A stretch of 64,000 bases of DNA from Rheinheimera pleomorphica. GTDB taxonomy: Bacteria; Pseudomonadota; Gammaproteobacteria; Enterobacterales; Alteromonadaceae. Within the stretch, counting starts at the first letter, position 1. Every line of letters begins with the position of its first letter. The notes under the pieces are model-generated. The model had not been told where the DNA came from and did no database searches. It was given only the letters and a program-made list of their open reading frames with translations. Both the position numbers and the translations under genes were made by a program. The stretch covers positions 186,001 through 250,000 of the forward strand of contig NZ_SIRR01000025.1 in assembly GCF_011634895.1 (NCBI RefSeq). Reading direction: 5' to 3'. This document shows, in pieces, positions 44,501 to 51,933 of this stretch.

Positions 44501-44814
44501 GCCTAGGTTTGGGTAAAACCATCGGTAAGCGCACCTGGGGTGGCTTAATTGGTATCTCTGCTAACCCGCCAATGATTGATGGCGGTTTTCATGTCGTGCC
44601 GTTTTTCCGCTTCTACACGCCGGACGGGCAGTGGCGGGTCGAAAACGAAGGTGTCGCGCCGGATATTGAGGTAGAACTGGATCCGATAGCGGTGAATAAA
44701 GGCATAGATGTGCAGTTAGAGCGTGCCATTACACACACGCTGGACGAGCTCAAGGCTAACCCGCCCAAAGATCACAGTCAGGCGCCAGCGATGCCAACAC
44801 AACTCGGTATGTAA
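41563..44814 (+). CDS. Tricorn-like S41 family serine protease
   Basis: 1083 residues with a signal peptide ending near FAFAS. The N-terminal half repeats a TolB-like beta-propeller unit (PKFSPDGNWIAFSASYDN and VNGWSPDGKTVLFASNR), six or more blades. The C-terminal half has a PDZ-type domain (GDYLLAINGRELNSTDNIHA) and the S41 catalytic domain: VDKPALIIDERRNGGGQAAN and the nucleophile serine in DQDAGSGGDFLPW. In archaea tricorn trims peptides from the proteasome; exported bacterial homologues probably degrade peptides in the periplasm. A good ribosome site (AAGGACAC) and a terminator frame a single gene. Confidence 0.93.
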   Translation: MFTPRYLALFCALASGFAFASDGTRLLRQPDISASHLAFVYGGDIWLSDKSGQNPRQLTSHPADEFAPKFSPDGNWIAFSASYDNNTDVYIMPVSGGSPRRLTYHPGADTVNGWSPDGKTVLFASNREIANSRSNQLYQISVDGGYPQKLMQAVAFEGDLHADGNKLAYRPNNMAHRGASGWRLHRGGSTPPVWIIDLEKQQLEKIPHPNANDFNPFWLNDTVYFLSDRDNKAVNLFRYQNQQVEQLTQNQDWDLRSAAGHGNSIVYEAGGYLHQYDVASGQSTPISVNINTTSVQKRPQWKDASKTLTRARLSSTGQRLVVSARGDIFTVPVTDGSTRSLTQSSGVREFDGLWSPDGSKVAYISDAGNKHQLVLENQDGLSAPQVFPLSDSGYFNLLSFSPDGKRIVYQDNHLNLYAFDLQKKRSQKLDSSQRREDFIVSFSPDSRYLAYTVAGANYFSQIKLFDFNSNSSTQITDGLSHASDPVFSQDYLFFTASVNTGPSQVGLDLSTRERPVRSAIYAYVLAADGKSPLLPKAGDEPLNSKDDNKEAKKDSSKAAVKAVKLDLNGLQNRIVALPVAERNYASLSVASDGALFYLERSQPGSSNEPPAQQNPNNGTLYRYDFAEHKTEQVAQAISDYQLSQDGNKVLLFSQPNKLEVGDAKAKPDAKAVNLSEVRSFVNPSEEWQQIFNDAWRMQKEYFYDANMHGINWQAIYDKYQPMLKHLQRREDLNDVLVDMIAELQVGHNRIGGGDVHQETPSKMGLLGADFVLKNGKYQFSTVYQGDRWSPFLQAPLNVPGASAKAGDYLLAINGRELNSTDNIHALMDNTQGKQVVLTLADDAKGKNRRNITVEPIANDSQLRLWHWVEHNRKLVAEKTDGKVAYVYLPNTADGGFYFFNRMFFAQVDKPALIIDERRNGGGQAANYITEILGRPFLSGWKDRDGLVFTTPGGGIYGPKTMLIDQDAGSGGDFLPWAFKRLGLGKTIGKRTWGGLIGISANPPMIDGGFHVVPFFRFYTPDGQWRVENEGVAPDIEVELDPIAVNKGIDVQLERAITHTLDELKANPPKDHSQAPAMPTQLGM

Positions 44815-44837
44815 CAGCTCTGCAGTATAAAGATCTC

Positions 44838-44865
44838 AAGCCGCTGTCCCGATAGCGGCTTTTTT
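44838..44865 (+). terminator. Terminator after the tricorn-like gene
   Basis: An 8-bp stem, AAGCCGCT (44838-44845) with AGCGGCTT (44854-44861), followed by five T residues. It touches the end of the convergent merR-type gene. Confidence 0.85.
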
Positions 44866-45304
44866 ATGCCAGCGTTGCTTTCGCCCGTTTTAGCCGCTGG
44901 CGTTTTCCAGCGGCGTGAATAACGCCATCAGCCGCCAGCCCCAGCAAGCGGCGAAACTTAGGACACTGCATATGGCTTGCTGCTGTACATACGGCAGCGT
45001 GGCGTAAACCATCGCGCATTGCCTGCAGTTGTGTAATAGTGTTGTCCAGTTCATCGGCTTTGGCTAACAGCAAGGCGCGGTCGATATCCGGCGGCCCCTT
45101 TTGCCCTAACATTGGTGCCATTTCGTCCAGCGTAAAGCCTGCTGCCCGGCCCAGCGCAATCAATGCCAGCCGCTGCAACACGTTAGCATTAAACACTCTT
45201 CTTAACCCCCGGCGGCCAACAGAGCTGATTAAGCCTTTTTCTTCGTAATAGCGTAACGTCGATGCCGGCACACCCGAGCGTTTGGCAACTTCGGCAATAT
45301 CCAT
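44864..45304 (-). CDS. MerR-family transcriptional regulator
   Basis: 146 residues from the ATG at 45304, which has AGGAGC upstream. The N-terminal winged helix is DIAEVAKRSGVPASTLRYYE then EKGLISSVGRRGLRRVFNAN, the full MerR DNA-binding domain. A dimerisation helix and a C-terminal part with scattered cysteines (AAVCTAASHMQCPKFRRLL) follow. It does not match the CueR, ZntR or SoxR cysteine patterns exactly, so the inducer is unknown. It is divergent from the DUF2938 gene, which it probably controls through the 19-bp-spacer promoter at 45314-45344. Confidence 0.9.
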   Translation of the reverse strand: MDIAEVAKRSGVPASTLRYYEEKGLISSVGRRGLRRVFNANVLQRLALIALGRAAGFTLDEMAPMLGQKGPPDIDRALLLAKADELDNTITQLQAMRDGLRHAAVCTAASHMQCPKFRRLLGLAADGVIHAAGKRQRLKRAKATLA

Positions 45305-45313
45305 TATTGCTCC

Positions 45314-45344
45314 TTGACTTAAAGCTAACTTGAAGTTGTACGCT
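45314..45344 (+). promoter_or_regulatory. MerR-type promoter/operator for the DUF2938 gene
   Basis: TTGACT (45314-45319), a 19-bp spacer and TACGCT (45339-45344). The overlong spacer is the hallmark of promoters that MerR proteins activate by DNA distortion. The spacer centre holds the palindrome AACTTGAAGTT (45327-45337). Confidence 0.65.
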
Positions 45345-45381
45345 AACACCGATATTAACTGCAAACAACCAGGAGAATCTG

Positions 45382-45873
45382 ATGGAGCCGCTGTTAGCGA
45401 TTGTACTAATGGGTATTGGTGCTACTGCGCTAATGGATGTGTGGACTATGCTGCGTAAAACACTGTTAGGTGTCGCGCCGGCAAACTATGCCATGGTAGG
45501 CCGCTGGCTACTGCATATGACACGGGGCCAGTTTCGCCATCAGGCGATAGCGGCCGCCCCCGCCATGCGCGGCGAACATAGCGTTGGCTGGTTAGCCCAT
45601 TATCTGATCGGCATTGCCTTTGCTGCGCTACTCATTGCTATTTTTGGTGTCAGCTGGCTGCAACAGCCAAGCCTGCTGCCGGCACTAACCGTGGGTATTG
45701 CCACCGTTGCCGCCCCTTTTTTACTCATGCAACCGGCGATGGGCGCAGGCGTGGCCGCCAGTCGTACACCCAACCCGGTTTCAGCACGCTTACATAGCCT
45801 GCTAACCCATAGCATTTTCGGCCTGGGCTTATACCTGTCCGGCCAGACACTTATGCTGTTGTCGGCGCTATAA
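45382..45873 (+). CDS. DUF2938-family membrane protein
   Basis: 163 residues with four hydrophobic segments: LLAIVLMGIGATALMDVWTM, LAHYLIGIAFAALLIAIFGV, LTVGIATVAAPFLLMQPAMG and HSIFGLGLYLSGQTLMLLSA. It has the conserved GRWLLHMTRGQFRHQAI loop of DUF2938. Function is unknown. CCAGGAGAA gives a strong ribosome site. Divergence from a MerR regulator suggests an inducible stress or detoxification role. Confidence 0.8.
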   Translation: MEPLLAIVLMGIGATALMDVWTMLRKTLLGVAPANYAMVGRWLLHMTRGQFRHQAIAAAPAMRGEHSVGWLAHYLIGIAFAALLIAIFGVSWLQQPSLLPALTVGIATVAAPFLLMQPAMGAGVAASRTPNPVSARLHSLLTHSIFGLGLYLSGQTLMLLSAL

Positions 45874-45886
45874 GCTAAGCACATTA

Positions 45887-45904
45887 AACGTACAAGTGTG
45901 CACT
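45887..45904 (+). promoter_or_regulatory. FabR/DesT-like palindrome, site 1
   Basis: AACGTACA-AG-TGTGCACT is an 18-bp imperfect palindrome. It is near the enteric FabR operator pattern AGCGTACA-NN-TGTNCGCT as I recall it, and is repeated as site 2 at 46016. Confidence 0.45.
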
Positions 45905-46015
45905 GAAATATAAAATCAGCAGCCTGAATAAATAAAATTATATTGTTTATTTTCAATATATTAAAAACCAATAATTCATATAGCCAGACATTCAACTGGC
46001 CAAACCAGATATTTT

Positions 46016-46033
46016 AGTGTACAAATGTGCGCT
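46016..46033 (+). promoter_or_regulatory. FabR/DesT-like palindrome, site 2
   Basis: AGTGTACA-AA-TGTGCGCT lies 28 bases before the reductase start. It fits the FabR-type pattern better than site 1. FabR and DesT sense unsaturated acyl-CoA/ACP and control desaturase and fab genes, which agrees with the operon downstream. Confidence 0.5.
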
Positions 46034-46060
46034 GAATTTTTCTGTGGTAAGTAAATCGCT

Positions 46061-47149
46061 GTGATCACTGTATTAGGCCGCCTGTGGCGGCAATTTTGTT
46101 TAATGCTAGGCAACCAAGCCTCTGTACGTCTGTATTTGTTACCACTGCTACAAGCCATCTGGCCCGGTTTTCTGCCGGGCCAATATCGCGCCCGTTTAAT
46201 GTCAGCAAGCTGGCAAACGCCGGATATGGTGCTGTTACGCTTTAACGTGTCGTCGCGCTGGCCGGGTTTTGTGCCAGGCCAGCACCTGCTGTTAACACTT
46301 ACACATAACGGCAGAAACCTGAGCCGGCCTTTTAGCATCTGCTCGCCGCTTAGCCTGTGGCAGGCCACAGGCCAGATTGAACTTTGCTGCAAAGTGAGTC
46401 AGAGCGGCAGCTTTACCCCGCTACTGGCCAGCCTAAAAAGCAATAGCGTAGTGAATATCAGCGCTGCGCAGGGCGATTTTAGCTGGCAACAACCCGCGAT
46501 GCCCGCGCTGTTTATTGCCGCCGGCTCCGGTATTACGCCTATTGCTTCTATGCTATTGAGCCAACGCCATTGGTTGGCACCGGCCACTTTATACTACCGC
46601 GTACGCGGCACAGAAAACGCCGCCTTGCTGCAGCGGCTGCAACAGCTGGCAGCACAACAGCCGTTATTTACCCTTCATTTATCCGACAGCCGGTTTGAAC
46701 ATAGCGACGTCTTTACCCGGCAAATAGGCACCGCGGCCAATAATAAGCAGCTGTATCTGTGTGGCCCCTCTGCTTTTATGCAGCAGTTAAGCACCGCCTT
46801 AGTACAAGCCGGCGTAGCGAAGGGCGATATTTTTCAGGAGCAATTTGGCCCGGCACTACCGGTATTGGCCGGTGGCGATAACAGCGGCCAGCATCAGGTA
46901 GCGCTGCAACACGCAGCCGGTAATAAGGTGTTTACCGCATCAGCCAACCTGAGTTTGCTGCAAAGTGCCGAGCAACAGGGGGTAAACCCGCGTTTTGGTT
47001 GTCGCATTGGCGTGTGTTTTCAGTGTGTCTGCGACAAAGTCAGCGGCCAGGTGCGTGATATCCGCAGCGGCGCGTTAAGCGGCCATGGCAGTGAACAAAT
47101 TCAGTTATGTATCAGCCAGCCGGTCACGGATCTGGTGTTAAAACAATAG
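46061..47149 (+). CDS. Ferredoxin reductase-type electron donor for the desaturase
   Basis: 362 residues from a GTG start. An FAD domain (GRNLSRPFSICSPLSLWQAT), an NAD(P) domain (ALFIAAGSGITPIASMLLSQ, then LYLCGPSAFMQQLSTALV) and a C-terminal plant-type [2Fe-2S] ferredoxin domain with ligands in FGCRIGVCFQCVC and a last Cys in IQLCISQP. It matches the DesC-like oxidoreductase that passes NADPH electrons to acyl-CoA delta-9 desaturase in Pseudomonas. It is 11 bp upstream of the desaturase gene. Two FabR/DesT-like palindromes lie upstream. Confidence 0.9.
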   Translation: MITVLGRLWRQFCLMLGNQASVRLYLLPLLQAIWPGFLPGQYRARLMSASWQTPDMVLLRFNVSSRWPGFVPGQHLLLTLTHNGRNLSRPFSICSPLSLWQATGQIELCCKVSQSGSFTPLLASLKSNSVVNISAAQGDFSWQQPAMPALFIAAGSGITPIASMLLSQRHWLAPATLYYRVRGTENAALLQRLQQLAAQQPLFTLHLSDSRFEHSDVFTRQIGTAANNKQLYLCGPSAFMQQLSTALVQAGVAKGDIFQEQFGPALPVLAGGDNSGQHQVALQHAAGNKVFTASANLSLLQSAEQQGVNPRFGCRIGVCFQCVCDKVSGQVRDIRSGALSGHGSEQIQLCISQPVTDLVLKQ

Positions 47150-47160
47150 CAGGGCGAACC

Positions 47161-48246
47161 ATGGCATTAAGCAACGAACAATACAACGCGCTGGCCAGCG
47201 AGCTGGACGACATAAAACAGCAGGTGCAGGCACAACTGGGCGAGGCCGATGCGCGTTACATTCGCCGCGTGTTGCTATTGCAGCGTATCAGTGCGATCAG
47301 TGGCCGTATTCTACTGGTGCTAGGCTTTATCACGCCCTGGCTGTGGGGCCTTGGCGTGTTGCTGCTGGCGCTGGGGAAAATTCTCGACAATATGGAAATT
47401 GGCCACAATGTACTGCACGGCCAGTACGACTGGATGAACGATCCGCTATTACACTCCCGCCGCTACGAGTGGGACATCGCCTGCGAGTCAGGCTCCTGGC
47501 AGCGCACCCACAATGTTGAGCATCACAGCTATACCAATATTATCGGCAAGGATCGTGACTTTGGTTATGGCTTGCTGCGTCTTAGCAACGATTTTCGCTG
47601 GCGGCTGCGCAATTTATGGCAAGGCGGCACTTACCTGCTACTGAGCATGTTGTTTCAGTGGGGCGTGTCCTACCACGAGCTGGCTGGCCAGCGGGTGTTT
47701 TTCGGTAAAAAGAAGAATGACCGCCAAACGCAGGTGTCTGACACTGAACTTAAAAAAGCCTTTTTTGTTAAAGGCGCGCGCCAACTGATAAAAGACTATC
47801 TGTTCTTTCCGTTAATAGCAGGGCCGATGTGGCTGTGGGTGCTGTGCGGTAATTTACTGGCCAATTTAATCCGCAATTTATGGACATCAACAGTAATCTT
47901 TTGCGGCCACTTTACTAAAGAGGTGTATGCCTTTAAGGCGGCGGATTGCGAAAACGAAAGCCGCGGCCATTGGTATTACCGCCAGATGCTGGGCTCGTCC
48001 AACTTTACCGGCCCAACCTGGCTGCATATTTTAACCGGCCATTTAAGCTGCCAGATAGAGCACCATTTATTTCCCGATATCCCTGCCCGGCATTATCCGA
48101 AGATGGCCAAACAGGTGCAGGCAATAGCGGCAAAATACGGCATCCCGTATAACACCGGCAGCTTTTTGCGCCAGTACAGCACAGTGTTTTGGCGCATTAT
48201 GCGCTATTCACTGCCCGGTGGTAAAAGCGCGGTAAAAGCATTGTAG
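47161..48246 (+). CDS. Membrane fatty acid desaturase (acyl-CoA delta-9 type)
   Basis: 361 residues from the ATG at 47161. The three histidine boxes that bind the di-iron centre are H82NVLH, H117NVEHH and QIEHH near residue 300 (SCQIEHHLFPDIPARHYPKM). Two pairs of membrane helices (ISGRILLVLGFITPWLWGLG; FFPLIAGPMWLWVLCGNLLA) surround them. It introduces a double bond into acyl chains of lipids to adjust membrane fluidity, using electrons from the adjacent reductase. Its TAG stop is also the first triplet of the tandem hairpin repeat that follows. Confidence 0.9.
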   Translation: MALSNEQYNALASELDDIKQQVQAQLGEADARYIRRVLLLQRISAISGRILLVLGFITPWLWGLGVLLLALGKILDNMEIGHNVLHGQYDWMNDPLLHSRRYEWDIACESGSWQRTHNVEHHSYTNIIGKDRDFGYGLLRLSNDFRWRLRNLWQGGTYLLLSMLFQWGVSYHELAGQRVFFGKKKNDRQTQVSDTELKKAFFVKGARQLIKDYLFFPLIAGPMWLWVLCGNLLANLIRNLWTSTVIFCGHFTKEVYAFKAADCENESRGHWYYRQMLGSSNFTGPTWLHILTGHLSCQIEHHLFPDIPARHYPKMAKQVQAIAAKYGIPYNTGSFLRQYSTVFWRIMRYSLPGGKSAVKAL

Positions 48247-48415
48247 GGGCGCATCTTTGCGCCCGATTTGGCGTAGGGGCGCATTATTGCGCCCAATTTG
48301 TGCAGGAGCGTATATTTACGCCGGATTTGGCGCAGGGGCGCATCTTTGCGCACGATATGCGGGGCATATAATTAACGCCCGATGTTCTGCCTGGGCGCAA
48401 TAATGCGCCCCTACA
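48244..48415 (+). repeat. Tandem array of about 30-bp GGGGCGCA hairpin repeats
   Basis: Five direct units begin near 48244, 48274, 48303, 48333 and 48361. The type unit is TAGGGGCGCA-TCTT-TGCGCCCGATTTGGCG. One unit in reverse orientation lies at about 48391-48415. Each complete unit folds as GGGCGCA/TGCGCCC. Another copy lies at 1280-1308. The array fills the whole gap between the desaturase and the convergent CBS gene. Confidence 0.9.
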
Positions 48416-48416
48416 G

Positions 48417-48845
48417 TTAATTTGCCGTCGTGCGTTTATCGGTGCGGTCCAGTGCGCGAATAATATCGCGCCAGCTTAAAATACCCTGCGGCCGATTGTG
48501 GCTGTCGACTACCGGTATGCAGGACACCCCTTCATGGTTAAATAAATGAATAGCATCCATCACCTTAGCCTCTGGCTGCAACGTCACTGGCTTGCGCAGC
48601 ATCACCTGATGCACTTTTTTATTTAAGGTGGCTAAATCGCGCGGCGTTTCTGCTGCGGTGCCAATATGTGGGCTTAAGGCTTTAAATAAATCGCGGTCAG
48701 ATAACACACCAATTAAGATGCCCTTCTCTACCACCAGCACATGGTGAAACTTTACGTGGTCAAAAATTTGCTTTACGACACTAAGGGTATCATCGGGTGA
48801 AACGCTCACCGGTTTGGCGCTCATTAAACGGGCAACATTCAACAT
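48417..48845 (-). CDS. CBS-pair protein
   Basis: 142 residues made almost wholly of two CBS domains (residues about 8-65 and 78-138). Signature ends are VEKGILIGVLSDRDLFKAL and VDSHNRPQGILSWRDIIRAL. Free-standing CBS pairs bind adenosine nucleotides and regulate partner proteins. No catalytic domain is attached and the partner is unknown. Three bases after its TAA begins a reverse-oriented hairpin repeat. Confidence 0.9.
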   Translation of the reverse strand: MLNVARLMSAKPVSVSPDDTLSVVKQIFDHVKFHHVLVVEKGILIGVLSDRDLFKALSPHIGTAAETPRDLATLNKKVHQVMLRKPVTLQPEAKVMDAIHLFNHEGVSCIPVVDSHNRPQGILSWRDIIRALDRTDKRTTAN

Positions 48846-48951
48846 AGGTTACTCTTGGCTAAGCCACTGTAAAACTTCACTCTTATGGCCAAGACTATAG
48901 CGTTTTTTAGCGGCATTACCAGCCCTGAGCAATAGCGGCTACGCCTGGTGT

Positions 48952-49001
48952 TTTTAGCCAAAAACAGTTAATTCTGCACTTTTGGCCAAAAACGACTAAA
49001 T
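48952..49001 (+). promoter_or_regulatory. Direct repeats around a TTTTGGCCAAAA palindrome
   Basis: Two copies of a 21-22-bp sequence, TTTT(A/G)GCCAAAAAC..., lie at 48952-48972 and 48980-49001, offset by 28 bp. The second holds the perfect 12-bp palindrome TTTTGGCCAAAA (48980-48991). They lie 30-80 bp before the TetR-like gene and could be its autoregulatory sites. Confidence 0.45.
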
Positions 49002-49030
49002 TTGAACTACTCGTCAGCCTGGTATTGTTT

Positions 49031-49579
49031 ATGCGCGAACAGATCTTAGATACAGCCCTGACACTGGCTGCTAACACCCATTGGGAGCACCTGAGCTTGC
49101 ACCAGGTGGCCACTGCGTTGGGCATTAGCCTGGCCGATATTTACCCGCACTACCGTACTAAAGATGAGTTAGTTGATGCCTGGTTTGACCGCGCCGATAA
49201 AGCGATGTTAGCCGCTGCGCAAACTGCAGCGTTACCGGCGGCACAGCGTATTGAGCAGGCGATAAAACGCTGGCTTGGCGCACTGGCCCCCTACCATAAG
49301 CTGACCGGCCAGATGCTGTTATATAAACTGGAACCGGGCCATATTCATTTGCAGTTAGGCGGTGTGTTACGCCTTAGCCGCACCGTGCAGTGGCTGCGCG
49401 AAGCGGCGCAATTACAGGCCAGTGGCGCTGCACGTATTGGCCAGGAGTTGGCACTGAGCGCGCTGTTTGTCGCGGTATTTATCTACTGGCTAAACGACAG
49501 CTCAGTAGCGCAGCAACATAGTCTGGCGTTGCTGCAGCGCAAACTCCGCTGCAGCGATAACCTAAAACTATGGCGTTAA
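49031..49579 (+). CDS. TetR-family transcriptional regulator
   Basis: 182 residues from the ATG at 49031. The N-terminal HTH is REQILDTALTLAANTHWEHL then SLHQVATALGISLADIYPHY and RTKDELVDAWFDRADKAML, clear TetR. The C-terminal ligand domain (LVDAWFDR, LALSALFVAVFIYWLNDSS) has a COQ9-like flavour. Ligand unknown. It is convergent with the DUF2254 gene with a 4-base overlap. Repeats at 48952-49001 may be its operators. Confidence 0.82.
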   Translation: MREQILDTALTLAANTHWEHLSLHQVATALGISLADIYPHYRTKDELVDAWFDRADKAMLAAAQTAALPAAQRIEQAIKRWLGALAPYHKLTGQMLLYKLEPGHIHLQLGGVLRLSRTVQWLREAAQLQASGAARIGQELALSALFVAVFIYWLNDSSVAQQHSLALLQRKLRCSDNLKLWR

Positions 49580-50826
49580 GTGTCCATCAGCGCTCGGTGC
49601 AGCGCTTTTAACCGGGCAAGGTCACTGGCGTGGCGTTGTGCCTGTTCAGCCCTTGCCAGCGCGTCTTCGGAGTGGCGCCTGGCCTGAATACGCAGCTGTG
49701 GGTTCATTTTTGCCAGGGCAATAAAGCTTTTTTGTAAGCGGATCTGAATTTCAACCAGGGCCGCACCGTCACGGGCTATCGGCGTGAAAAAATCATCGAA
49801 CAAATCGTTAAGCGACAACCCTAGCTGCCAGAGCCGCGGATAACGCACGACAGCGTCACTGCTATCGGGCAGTTGCCAGTTACTTAATACCCGCATACCA
49901 CGGCCGATAATCTCAATGGCAGTGCCAGGGTCATTAATGGCCGGTGACAAGGCTTTAGAAGCTATTTCGGCCAGCACCAGCAGGCCAAAGCGCGGATCCT
50001 GATCAAAGCTGCGAAAATCTTCAATAGTAAAGGCCTTAGCTAAGCTGTCGGTGTTATCCGGCAGCTCGCCGTCGATCCACAGCAGTGGCCGGCCTGGCTC
50101 GATAAAAACACCGGCACGCACCACAATAAACACCTTACAGTCGTGCGCTTGTGCCCAGCTATAAATGGCGTTTACATCGACATGCTGAATATAGCCAATG
50201 GTTGAGGTTAAAAAGGCTTTGGCGCGCTCTGGCACTTGTGCCAGGGTTGTCAGCGGGTTGGCCCCGAGCCAGGGATCGTTAACAAAGGCCATCAGCGCCG
50301 CATAGGCTTTGTCCTCTACCCGGTTGGCGGTTTCCCCTACCCGACCCAGGCCCGATAAATGGTTTATCCATACCAGTATTGTAATAACAATCAGCGCCGT
50401 AACCACTATCGTCGTTAAAAACAGCACGACCTCACCACGCTCGTTATAAAGCTTAGTGTTAAGCAGAATAATGCTGACAATACTGTATAAAAACGAGCCG
50501 ACAAAGGTTGCCAGCGCATTGTGTGTCGTGCTGTCTTCCATTAGCAGCCGGGTGGCCCGCGGTGACACGCTGTTGGTGGAGGCGCTAAAGGCGGCAATCA
50601 TAATACTAAGCGAAAAGGTAGTAACGGCCAGCATGCTCGATGCCAGAATCGTCAGGATTTTCTCCGCCGCACCGGCGCCAATAATACCGGCGACAGAGGC
50701 GGGGATCAGATCCTGCAGCAGCACCGCCACTAAGGCCGATAACAACGCCAACAGTGCAAAGGCTACGGTTCGTACCCACAAGGTGCGGCTTAGTTTAAGT
50801 AGCTTCCAGCCCCATTTTGTTACCAT
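49576..50826 (-). CDS. DUF2254 membrane protein
   Basis: 416 residues. The N-terminal half has four membrane helices (FALLALLSALVAVLLQDLIP; ILASSMLAVTTFSLSIMIAA; LATFVGSFLYSIVSIILLN; IVVTALIVITILVWINHLSG). The C-terminal half is soluble, with the conserved GLLVLAEIASKALSPAINDP segment (SPAINDP is the family hallmark). DUF2254 proteins are predicted ion-transport-like membrane proteins without proven function. It is followed after 3 bp in the reading direction by nothing on its strand; upstream lies mnmH, whose reading direction is the same but whose product is unrelated. Confidence 0.85.
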   Translation of the reverse strand: MVTKWGWKLLKLSRTLWVRTVAFALLALLSALVAVLLQDLIPASVAGIIGAGAAEKILTILASSMLAVTTFSLSIMIAAFSASTNSVSPRATRLLMEDSTTHNALATFVGSFLYSIVSIILLNTKLYNERGEVVLFLTTIVVTALIVITILVWINHLSGLGRVGETANRVEDKAYAALMAFVNDPWLGANPLTTLAQVPERAKAFLTSTIGYIQHVDVNAIYSWAQAHDCKVFIVVRAGVFIEPGRPLLWIDGELPDNTDSLAKAFTIEDFRSFDQDPRFGLLVLAEIASKALSPAINDPGTAIEIIGRGMRVLSNWQLPDSSDAVVRYPRLWQLGLSLNDLFDDFFTPIARDGAALVEIQIRLQKSFIALAKMNPQLRIQARRHSEDALARAEQAQRHASDLARLKALHRALMDT

Positions 50827-50829
50827 GTT

Positions 50830-51933
50830 TTAGCCTCTTTGCTGCTGCCACCACTTGCTAAGCTCAGTAGCGTTCCCCCTCATCAGTACCGGCAAGCTGC
50901 GTTTTTGCAACTGATATTGATACATAGGATCGTAGTAATCTGTTAGTAGCCGCGCTATCCACAACCGGTGCAAATTGATATCGCCAGTTTGCTGCTGCGC
51001 ACTTAATGCCTGTTCCAGCATAGCAGCCAATTCGCTGTAAAGGGCGCCGCCTAAACGTTTGGCAATGCGCGCCATACCCTGGCGCAACATGTCGCTAAAC
51101 ACCTCAAAGCCCTGCTGGCCCACTGTGGCAACGGCCTCGGCATACAAGTCGATAATATAATCCTGCAGTATCACCTCAATGCGGGCACTAAGCGGCTCTT
51201 CCAGTAACAGCAGCGGGCTTTGCTGCATTGCCTGATACAGTGCGTGCGGAATATTGCGCTGGCCTATCAGCAGACTTTCATCCTCTAACAGCAAAAACGG
51301 CGGTTGTGTGCTTTGTACCTGTAAAAACCTGGCCGCCAGGTTGTTCTCAAAACTGATTTGGCTGGGCTGGGCTGCAAGCTTACGGCCAAAAGCCGAGCCG
51401 CGATGGTTGGCCAGCGCTTCTAAATCTACCGCCTGTAACTGCGTTAATAAACGGGTTTTGCCACTGCCGGTGGGGCCGGCCAGCAGCAACAGCGGTTGGC
51501 TTGCCACCTGCGCTATCGCGTTAATCGCCGCCTGACGCAGCGCTTTAAAGCCGCCGGTTATTCTGGGGTAAAGCACGCCGGCATCAGCAAGCCACTGCTG
51601 CGCAATTTGCGAGCGCAGGCCACCGCGCGCGCAGTACAAGATGCCATTGGGGTGTGCTTTGGCAAAATCAGCCCAGGCTTGTACCCGCGCCGCTTTTACT
51701 TCGCCCTGCACCAGCTGGTGCCCCAGCGCTATGGCCGCCTGCTGGCCCTGCTGTTTATAGCAGGTACCGACAGCAGCGCGTTCGGTATCGGTCAGCAGTG
51801 GTAAATTGACACTGCCATACAAGGCACCGCGGCTAAATTCCATCGGGGCGCGTACATCCAGCAAAGGTAGCTGCCGGCGCAAAATCTCGTCATAGTGAGC
51901 ACACAGCGGCAACGTATCCGGTATCTTGCTCAT
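50830..51933 (-). CDS. mnmH: tRNA 2-selenouridine synthase
   Basis: 367 residues. An N-terminal rhodanese domain contains LPLLDVRAPMEFSRGALYG and the catalytic cysteine in GILYCARGGLRSQIAQQWL. A C-terminal P-loop domain has LLLAGPTGSGKTRLLTQL. MnmH (SelU/YbbB) replaces sulfur with selenium in 2-thiouridine at the wobble position of tRNA, using selenophosphate. It is coupled to selD (TGATG, 1-base overlap), which supplies that substrate. The DUF2254 gene follows 3 bp after its end. Confidence 0.94.
   Translation of the reverse strand: MSKIPDTLPLCAHYDEILRRQLPLLDVRAPMEFSRGALYGSVNLPLLTDTERAAVGTCYKQQGQQAAIALGHQLVQGEVKAARVQAWADFAKAHPNGILYCARGGLRSQIAQQWLADAGVLYPRITGGFKALRQAAINAIAQVASQPLLLLAGPTGSGKTRLLTQLQAVDLEALANHRGSAFGRKLAAQPSQISFENNLAARFLQVQSTQPPFLLLEDESLLIGQRNIPHALYQAMQQSPLLLLEEPLSARIEVILQDYIIDLYAEAVATVGQQGFEVFSDMLRQGMARIAKRLGGALYSELAAMLEQALSAQQQTGDINLHRLWIARLLTDYYDPMYQYQLQKRSLPVLMRGNATELSKWWQQQRG

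Noticed and set aside
48244..48415. CRISPR array
   Set aside because: Units of about 30 bp are contiguous with no unique spacers, and they are themselves hairpins, with one inverted; this is a tandem repeat.
49031..49579. The TetR-like regulator as the DesT repressor of the desaturase operon
   Set aside because: It is separated by the repeat array and the CBS gene, its ligand domain is unlike DesT, and the palindromes next to it differ from those at the desaturase promoter.
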